A stretch of 10,708 nucleotides of DNA from Rickettsiales bacterium (GTDB taxonomy: Bacteria > Pseudomonadota > Alphaproteobacteria > Rickettsiales > Anaplasmataceae), in assembly GCA_031266615.1 (NCBI GenBank), contig JAISAR010000107.1, positions 1 to 10,708 of the forward strand, written 5' to 3'. The notes under the pieces are model-generated. The model saw only the letters and a list, made by a program, of their open reading frames with translations, searched no databases and was not told the origin of the DNA. Position 1 is the first letter of the stretch. Each line of letters opens with the position of its first letter. Position numbers and translations under genes: made by a program. Positions 6,470 through 10,708 of this stretch are shown here, piece by piece.

Positions 6470-7249
6470 TTACGCTGAAGAAGTGTACAAGTAAAGATTG
6501 CCTAATATCTGAAAGCCCAATCTTTTGTAGAGGTTGACAGAAGGTTTCATACAATGCGCTACTATATATTTGCACTTAAGCTGCTGAATTATCTTGACTC
6601 TTTCTAAAACCATTTGGGTACCTATTCCACGGTTTCTATGAGTCGGTAAAACTCCATCGCTATAGAAACCAGCTATGTTGTCCTGAATGCAAAAGCCGCA
6701 TGTTCCAACAACTTCGTTGTTTAGTGTGGCAAGAAAAAATCTTAATCCAGAGTCTTTATCATTATAACTCGATAATCCGCGAAAAAATGTGCTGACAATT
6801 CCAACGTTGTGATAAAAAATCTTAGAAGTACATAAATCTAACTGTTCTAAGAGGTTGCTATTATTTACAGCGTTCAACCTCAAATCTGGAACAATATCGG
6901 CAGGTAAGAGGTAGTTTTTCATGCTAAGTAAAGCTTTTTTGGGTGTGCTAACGTGTTTTATCTCACACTTTTCTAAAATGCCCTTTGTCTTTGCATGCGA
7001 ATCCATTACCCATGTTGCTTCTATATTCCTTACTCTAAGATAATCTAGAGTTCTTTGTACAGAAAGCTCGTTACATTGGTCTCCACAAAACACAAAATTG
7101 AATAATGATTCTCTAGTGCCATTTATTGTGAATGTGATGTTATCAAATTCATCATGCACTTCCCACTGAGATAAGTTTGCTGTGTACAGTATATAATCCT
7201 TCAGATTTTTAGTAACCAAGCTTGAATAATAAATTTTTTTATCCTGCAT
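6470..7249 (-). CDS. GNAT-family N-acetyltransferase
   Basis: This is a 259-residue protein with a GNAT fold in its C-terminal half. The acetyl-CoA pyrophosphate loop is RNRGIG (205-210), preceded by the beta-4 strand IAGFYSDGVLPTH and followed by the helix TQMVLERVKIIQQL. The last conserved block, VAHCMKPSVNLYKRLGFQILG (about 230-250), carries Y241, the usual general-acid position. The N-terminal 120 residues are not part of the core fold and look like the extra domain found in some two-part GNATs; I cannot name a substrate. The ATG (7247-7249) lies inside the end of pgpA, an 11-base overlap without a clear Shine-Dalgarno, so translation is probably coupled. What it acetylates, a small molecule or a protein, cannot be told from sequence. 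Confidence 0.88.
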   Translation of the reverse strand: MQDKKIYYSSLVTKNLKDYILYTANLSQWEVHDEFDNITFTINGTRESLFNFVFCGDQCNELSVQRTLDYLRVRNIEATWVMDSHAKTKGILEKCEIKHVSTPKKALLSMKNYLLPADIVPDLRLNAVNNSNLLEQLDLCTSKIFYHNVGIVSTFFRGLSSYNDKDSGLRFFLATLNNEVVGTCGFCIQDNIAGFYSDGVLPTHRNRGIGTQMVLERVKIIQQLKCKYIVAHCMKPSVNLYKRLGFQILGNLYLYTSSA

Positions 7250-7721
7250 ACACAGACAATAAACAATAAAAGGCCCCTATGAGAACACAGGCTAAAATTG
7301 CAGCTATAATATCATCTAGCATAACGCCTAGAGGATCTTTGAGATTTTTATCGATCAAATTTATAGGCCACGTTTTTATTATATCAAAAAACCTAAAAGA
7401 AAAAAAGCACAACAGTAATAAAGGACAATTCACTTCTTGATTTAGCAATGTTGAAATTAGAAATATTGTCAGCAATTGACCAACTACTTCGTCAATCACT
7501 ACCTCTTTTGGGTCATGTGAAGTCTGATAATGTTCTATGTAATTACTTGTGGACCACAATCCGATTAAGAATAAGAAAAAGATAATTGCTGCACCTAAAA
7601 TTTTGTTACCTAGTATTAGAGGAACAACTGGATAAGCAGCTAAACTGCCTACAGTACCTGGCATTTTTTTTACTGTGCCAGATAGCCACCATGTTGATAT
7701 CAATTTATATAAAAATTCCAC
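7239..7721 (-). CDS. pgpA: Phosphatidylglycerophosphatase A
   Basis: PgpA removes the phosphate from phosphatidylglycerophosphate to give phosphatidylglycerol at the inner membrane, the last step of that branch of phospholipid synthesis. The 160 residues carry every family block: KKMPGTVGSLAAYP (18-31), DPKEVVIDEVVGQ (70-82), FRFFDIIKTWPI (109-120) and PLGVMLDDIIAA (130-141). The acidic residues D70, D77, E78, D113, D136 and D137 are in the expected metal-binding places. Hydrophobic spans at about 38-56, 83-108 and 138-157 fit an integral membrane enzyme. The start is a GTG at 7719-7721, 19 bases after the gpsA stop; an in-frame stop at 7746-7748 leaves little choice. Being placed after gpsA, which supplies glycerol-3-phosphate, makes a small phospholipid operon. 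The gene's end overlaps the GNAT gene. Confidence 0.93.
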   Translation of the reverse strand: MEFLYKLISTWWLSGTVKKMPGTVGSLAAYPVVPLILGNKILGAAIIFFLFLIGLWSTSNYIEHYQTSHDPKEVVIDEVVGQLLTIFLISTLLNQEVNCPLLLLCFFSFRFFDIIKTWPINLIDKNLKDPLGVMLDDIIAAILACVLIGAFYCLLSVYAG

Positions 7722-7740
7722 AGTACACCAAACTACAAAG

Positions 7741-8718
7741 TTAATTTACAAGGGCAGAAATAGTATCCTCTATAGATACACTTTCATACAACAATCTATA
7801 GATCGCTTCACATATAGGCATTTTTATCTTTAGCTTCTCTGCTAAATTAAATGCAGATTGAGCGGTACTAAAACCTTCAGTCACTGACTTACCTTCTGAC
7901 AGAATCTGCTGAACGTCAAAGCTATCGTTACTACTACCTATTTTAAACCCAAAGGACAGATTTCTTGAATTCAAGGACGTGCATGTCATAACCAGATCAC
8001 CCAAACATGCTGGTCCAAGTAGCGTGTCTATATTAGCGTTACCTGTTTTTGCTAGATATAAAGTCTTTATTTCATTCATACTATTTGTTATCAGTGCTGC
8101 GTGGGCATTGCATCCGAGTTTTTTACTTAAAATAATTCCACATGCTATAGCAAAAACGTTCTTTAATGCTGCACAAATCTGTATTCCTATGATATCCCTG
8201 CTAAAGTGTAGTTTAATATTTTCCTGCTGTAGTTCTGACATTAGCTTTGGACCTAATGTGCTGTTTTGACATGCAAGAACCATTGAATAGGGTAGTTTTT
8301 TTGCGACTTCTATGGCGAAACTGGGACCTGAAAAAATGGCAACTTGATTGTTAGGTAAAACTTCATTTACTATTTCACTAGGTAGTTTTAATGTAGATCT
8401 TTCTATTCCCTTACAGGCTAAGATTATTGCTACATCTTTTTTTAGGCCACAATCATGTAATTGCTGACATACCTGTCTTAGAGATTGAGTAGGAACAGCG
8501 AGGACTACTGCTGAAGCATTAACTGCTTCCTCAATAGCTAATTTTACTGACACGCTATCAGGGATTCTACAACCAAGTAATTTGTCACTTTCTCTTGTTC
8601 TATTGATTGATTCGAAAGTAGTTTTATTACGGATCCACAAAATCACATCTTGTTTATTACTTAGTGAAATTGCAATTGCTGTACCCCATGCACCAGCGCC
8701 TAAAATTGATATCGTCAC
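7741..8718 (-). CDS. gpsA: Glycerol-3-phosphate dehydrogenase [NAD(P)+]
   Basis: GpsA reduces dihydroxyacetone phosphate to sn-glycerol-3-phosphate, the backbone of all phospholipids, in the cytoplasm. In its 325 residues the Rossmann loop GAGAWGTA is at 7-14, ACKGIE at 101-106 (K103), and FSGPSFAIEVAKKLP at 129-143. The catalytic lysine K186 lies in AALKNVFAIA, GPACLGDLVMTCTS is at 235-248, and SRN at 251-253 closes the substrate site. Length is normal. The usual arginine in the NARAALIT segment is replaced by histidine (NAHAALIT). The start is GTG (8716-8718), chosen because AGGGG, the complement of 8725-8729, stands 6 bases upstream. It leads a minus-strand row with pgpA, the GNAT gene and the triple-PAS gene, and is divergent from ctrA. 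Confidence 0.96.
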   Translation of the reverse strand: MTISILGAGAWGTAIAISLSNKQDVILWIRNKTTFESINRTRESDKLLGCRIPDSVSVKLAIEEAVNASAVVLAVPTQSLRQVCQQLHDCGLKKDVAIILACKGIERSTLKLPSEIVNEVLPNNQVAIFSGPSFAIEVAKKLPYSMVLACQNSTLGPKLMSELQQENIKLHFSRDIIGIQICAALKNVFAIACGIILSKKLGCNAHAALITNSMNEIKTLYLAKTGNANIDTLLGPACLGDLVMTCTSLNSRNLSFGFKIGSSNDSFDVQQILSEGKSVTEGFSTAQSAFNLAEKLKIKMPICEAIYRLLYESVSIEDTISALVN

Positions 8719-8740
8719 ACAATACCCCTGAAAAGTATTA

Positions 8741-8770
8741 CTTATACTTTAGAATGGTAAGATAAGTAAA
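8741..8770 (-). promoter_or_regulatory. Promoter for the gpsA row
   Basis: Read on the minus strand, TTTACT (8765-8770, four of six to TTGACA) is followed after 18 bases by TATAAG (8741-8746, five of six to TATAAT). Transcription would start near 8734, giving a leader of about 15 bases that carries the AGGGG ribosome site. The same CTAAAGTATAA stretch recurs at the rnpB promoter. Confidence 0.5.
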
Positions 8771-8800
8771 TTAAAAATATAACACAGATATATAAAATAG

Positions 8801-8815
8801 TTAAATATTTATTAA
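8801..8815. promoter_or_regulatory. Candidate CtrA box in the gpsA/ctrA intergenic region
   Basis: TTAA (8801-8804), ATATTTA, TTAA (8812-8815), followed by CC so that the right half reads TTAACC, matches the full CtrA site. It is about 30 bases upstream of the gpsA -35 and 226 bases before the ctrA ATG. It could serve autoregulation of ctrA, control of gpsA, or both. In DNA this AT-rich I estimate roughly a one-in-five chance of such a match by accident. Confidence 0.42.
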
Positions 8816-9041
8816 CCTAAGTATTCTTTTAATAATAATAGCTTTAACTCAATATTTACTAAAAATAATGTTATTCTTATGATATATAGTATATCTATTA
8901 TGTTTTAGATCTATTTATATAATTTTGGAATGGTATATCTATTACTAGTAGTTTTGACCATTTGTTAATAAAAGTTTGATTTGTTACTTTCCTTAGTTAT
9001 ATATATTACTAAAATTATAAATTACTTACGGGGTGTAAAAT

Positions 9042-9812
9042 ATGCGTATATTACTAATTGAAGATGATCAAGTAAGTGCAAAGACTGTGGTTAACGCTTT
9101 AACTTCTGATGGGCACTTTTGTGATGTTGTGACTTCTGCGCAAGACTACAACAATAATATGGTTTCCTCAAATGGAGATCACTATGACCTAGTTATTCTA
9201 GATATACACTTGCCCGGTGATATTGATGGATATGATATATTGTTAAGACTAAGAAGTGCAAAAATTAAAGTTCCTGTCCTGATACTTTCGTGTATATCAG
9301 CCGTTAATCAGAAAGCTAAAGGACTTGGATACGGTGCTGATGATTACTTAACTAAACCATTCCATAAGAGTGAGCTACTTGCTCGAATAAAGGCAATAGT
9401 ACGTCGTACTAAAGGACATCCTGAATCAGTGATCAAAATTGGTAATATAAATATCAATTTTGATCATAGGATTGTTGAGGTAAAAGGTAAAACGGTTCAT
9501 TTGACTAATAAAGAATATTCTATGATAGAGTTGCTAGCATTACGTAAAGGAACAGTACTAACAAAGGAAATGTTTTTAAATCATCTCTACAATGGTTTAG
9601 ATGAACCTTCAGATAACAAAATAGTTGATGTCTTTATGTGTAAGTTGCGTAAGAAACTTGAAAGTGCAAATGATGGAAAAAGCCATATAGAAACCGTTTG
9701 GGGCAGAGGGTATGTCCTGAAAGAGTATGTTGATGAAGAGGAATATTCTAATGCCAATGTAGGTGAGAATAGTGGTGGCTATCAAGCAGAACAAGTAAAA
9801 GACAATGCATAA
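9042..9812 (+). CDS. ctrA: Cell-cycle response regulator CtrA
   Basis: CtrA is the OmpR-class response regulator that controls the cell cycle and development in alphaproteobacteria. In the 256 residues the receiver domain (1-121) has the acidic pair D8/D9, phosphoacceptor D54, S83 and K105 in LTKPF. The winged-helix domain (about 130-229) has LTNKEYSMIELLALRKG and the recognition helix KIVDVFMCKLRKKLE, nearly that of Caulobacter CtrA, then ETVWGRGYVLKE. All phosphotransfer residues are present, so it should respond to a CckA-ChpT type relay. The ATG at 9042 follows GGGGTG by 6 bases. Two departures stand out. The receiver has about three extra residues before D54 (near NNNMVSSNGDHYD), and an acidic, Gly/Asn-rich tail of some 25 residues (230-256, ending KDNA) replaces the short Ala-Ala end that serves as a ClpXP signal in Caulobacter. 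It converges on rnpB with about 47 bases between. Confidence 0.96.
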   Translation: MRILLIEDDQVSAKTVVNALTSDGHFCDVVTSAQDYNNNMVSSNGDHYDLVILDIHLPGDIDGYDILLRLRSAKIKVPVLILSCISAVNQKAKGLGYGADDYLTKPFHKSELLARIKAIVRRTKGHPESVIKIGNININFDHRIVEVKGKTVHLTNKEYSMIELLALRKGTVLTKEMFLNHLYNGLDEPSDNKIVDVFMCKLRKKLESANDGKSHIETVWGRGYVLKEYVDEEEYSNANVGENSGGYQAEQVKDNA

Positions 9813-9859
9813 AGTGCTTATACATTTGAATACGGCATAATTGATATTTATGTGAGTGT

Positions 9860-10205
9860 CTAGGTGAAATATAAGCCGGGTTCTGTTTATGTAGCTATTT
9901 ATCTGGAGTAAATGTTACCATTTACTGCTTGCGATTTACCCGAGTAGATATGAGGAAAAACATAAGGTCTACTCTTATTTAATCTTGCTCCTAGTGTTGG
10001 TTACTCGACTACCAATGTTGCCATTGTTATGGTGTGCTCTTACCACACCTTTTCACCCTTACCTAAAATACTTTAGGCGGTAATTTTCTGTAGCCCTATA
10101 ACTGGAGTTACCTCCGGCGGGCGTTACCCGTCACTATTTTTCCTTGGAGCCCGGACTTTCCTCTGCCATGCTTATCACACAACAGCAGCTACTTATTTCA
10201 CCTAG
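9860..10205 (-). ncRNA. rnpB: RNase P RNA (M1 RNA), bacterial type A
   Basis: RNase P RNA is the catalytic subunit that trims the 5' leader of pre-tRNAs. Read on the minus strand it has the conserved GAGGAAAGTCCGGGCTCC (complement of 10146-10163) forming P4 and its surroundings, GGGTGAAAAGGTG and GTAAGAGCACACC in the specificity domain, and ACAGAACCCGGCTTAT (complement of 9871-9886), the universal 3' part of P4. The ends pair perfectly: 9860-9871 and 10194-10205 are complementary over 12 bases, giving helix P1. The -10 at 10207-10212 would put the start at about 10200-10202, so the true ends may be 2-4 bases inside those given. Length, about 340, is normal for alphaproteobacteria. Confidence 0.96.
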
Positions 10206-10206
10206 G

Positions 10207-10212
10207 ATTATA
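10207..10212 (-). promoter_or_regulatory. rnpB -10 element
   Basis: On the minus strand a perfect TATAAT (complement of 10207-10212) stands directly before the RNase P RNA. No -35 hexamer is placed at 16-18 bases; TTTACT occurs 21 bases upstream. The preceding bases CTAAAG are the same as in front of the gpsA -10. Confidence 0.6.
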
Positions 10213-10434
10213 CTTTAGCATGAAAATCATAAAAGTAAAACAATTTCCCTGCTAATCAATGGTCCGCATATCAAACATCAGGCAACAGCTAAAGGTAATG
10301 TCTTGGTACATCATTATACCAAATCCCAATGGTAATAGGACAAATTGAAAAGTTTCCCTACGATTAGAGGTTTAGCGAATTTATTATGCATCTTGTTTGA
10401 CTCCCCGGTACTGAAAATCGGTATAACTTTTATG

Positions 10435-10477
10435 TTTAAGAAATTTACCAAGCGAAGAAAAAAAGCAAAAGAAACCC
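10435..10477 (+). repeat. A-rich dispersed repeat, copy 1
   Basis: These 43 bases, beginning TTTAAGAAATTTACC and ending AAAAGAAACCC, align without gaps to 10568-10610 at 36 of 43 positions. Looser likeness continues to a shared CTTAAACG further on (about 10514-10521 and 10673-10680). It resembles the small noncoding repeats scattered through Wolbachia genomes, from memory. Confidence 0.65.
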
Positions 10478-10567
10478 TAGTCAGTATTTATTTTCAGTAT
10501 TGGCGTTTTTATGCCTTAAACGCTGCAATTTAGCTGCTTTTAAACACAACTAGTCGAAGCTATAATA

Positions 10568-10610
10568 TTTAAAAAATTTACTGAGCAGAAAAAAAAGGCA
10601 AAAGAAACCC
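10568..10610 (+). repeat. A-rich dispersed repeat, copy 2
   Basis: This is the second copy of the 43-base unit, beginning TTTAAAAAATTTACT. It is bracketed by an 8-base inverted repeat, TAGCTGCT (10531-10538) and AGCAGCTA (10613-10620). The two copies are 133 bases apart, in the same direction. Confidence 0.65.
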
Positions 10611-10708
10611 AGAGCAGCTAGTATTCAAATTCTCCCTTGTTCTATTTGACGTTCTATACTGTCTTAAACGACTTATAAGCGCGTTTCAGCTTGTATAGGT
10701 AAAAACCA

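Larger units (their letters stand above)
8719..9041. other. AT-rich divergent intergenic region between gpsA and ctrA
   Basis: This 323-base stretch holds no open reading frame or RNA gene that I can support. It carries the gpsA promoter (8741-8770), a TTAA-N7-TTAA site (8801-8815) and the unresolved ctrA promoter. For ctrA I see TTGATT (8976-8981), 18 bases, TATATA (9000-9005), and a lone TATAAA (9016-9021); neither is convincing alone. The ctrA ribosome site GGGGTG (9030-9035) is 6 bases before the ATG. The long leader for a single regulatory gene suggests more than one control site. Confidence 0.6.
10213..10708. other. Noncoding tail with repeats, no gene seen
   Basis: Apart from the rnpB upstream sequence and the two A-rich repeat copies, I see no gene here. 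A 62-codon frame from TTG 10345 to 10533 has no ribosome site, runs through the repeat, and matches nothing I know. A small hairpin, TTGGTA (10303-10308) with TACCAA (10317-10322), lacks a T-tract. The region could hold the remains of a decayed element; I cannot name one. Confidence 0.5.

Noticed and set aside
8954..8959. TTGACC as -35 for ctrA
   Set aside because: No acceptable -10 occurs 16-18 bases downstream (TGATTT at 17).
9091..9102. TTAACGCTTTAA in the start of ctrA as a possible CtrA site
   Set aside because: The gap is 4 bases, not 7, and it lies in coding sequence.
10303..10322. TTGGTA ... TACCAA hairpin upstream of the repeats
   Set aside because: It has six base pairs only and no T-run, with no gene ending nearby that needs a terminator.
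10345..10533. 62-codon plus-strand frame starting at TTG
   Set aside because: It has no ribosome site or homology and runs through an A-rich repeat that gives its Lys-rich stretch.
10206..10708. tRNA, CRISPR array or intact insertion sequence in the right-hand noncoding tail
   Set aside because: There is no T-loop GTTCRA-type arm, no regularly spaced repeats, and no transposase frame or clear terminal inverted repeats.

Overview
The window reads as part of the chromosome of an obligate intracellular alphaproteobacterium of the Anaplasmataceae, almost certainly Wolbachia. The reasons are the AT-rich composition, an FtsZ with a 12-13 residue insertion before the ILTVGVVTKPF strand, a Caulobacter-type CtrA response regulator, the mix of small housekeeping genes, and AT-rich diverged repeats beside rnpB. 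I made this assignment from recognised protein sequence, not from a search.

Layout. At the left edge (61-1524, +) lies a ComM/YifB-type AAA+ gene whose first residues do not look like the family. Next is a self-contained transcription unit (1538-2157, +): a near-consensus sigma-70 promoter, a strong Shine-Dalgarno, a 166-residue two-helix membrane protein I do not recognise, and an intrinsic terminator. Then comes a tightly packed run of ftsZ, an EVE-domain gene and ybeY (2357-4391, +), with overlaps of 1 and 7 bases. sdhB (4486-5274, +) follows behind its own candidate promoter. It meets, tail to tail with a 2-base gap, a minus-strand block read in the order gpsA, pgpA, a GNAT acetyltransferase, and a membrane-anchored triple-PAS protein (8718 down to 5277). 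A 323-base AT-rich region separates gpsA from the divergent ctrA (9042-9812, +). ctrA converges on rnpB, the RNase P RNA (about 9860-10205, -). The last 500 bases hold no convincing gene but carry two diverged copies of an A-rich repeat.

How the parts relate. Three cell-cycle elements fall in one window: ftsZ, the master regulator ctrA, and a PAS protein that aligns by eye with the sensory half of the DivL-type pseudokinase family (in Caulobacter DivL works on CckA, which feeds phosphate to CtrA). The Wolbachia-type copy ends right after the third PAS domain, with no dimerisation/phosphotransfer or ATPase domain, and sdhB sits directly behind it. Reading the window by eye, I found only two perfect TTAA-N7-TTAA sequences, the CtrA box. 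One lies at the -35 position of the candidate sdhB promoter and the other in the gpsA/ctrA intergenic region. Together these suggest a reduced but still wired CtrA circuit, possibly including a metabolic gene (sdhB) and phospholipid synthesis (gpsA-pgpA). That is inference. I see no clear new defence or mobile system. The most worthwhile leads are the kinase-less DivL-like protein, the two CtrA boxes, the extended CtrA tail, and the isolated small membrane protein unit.
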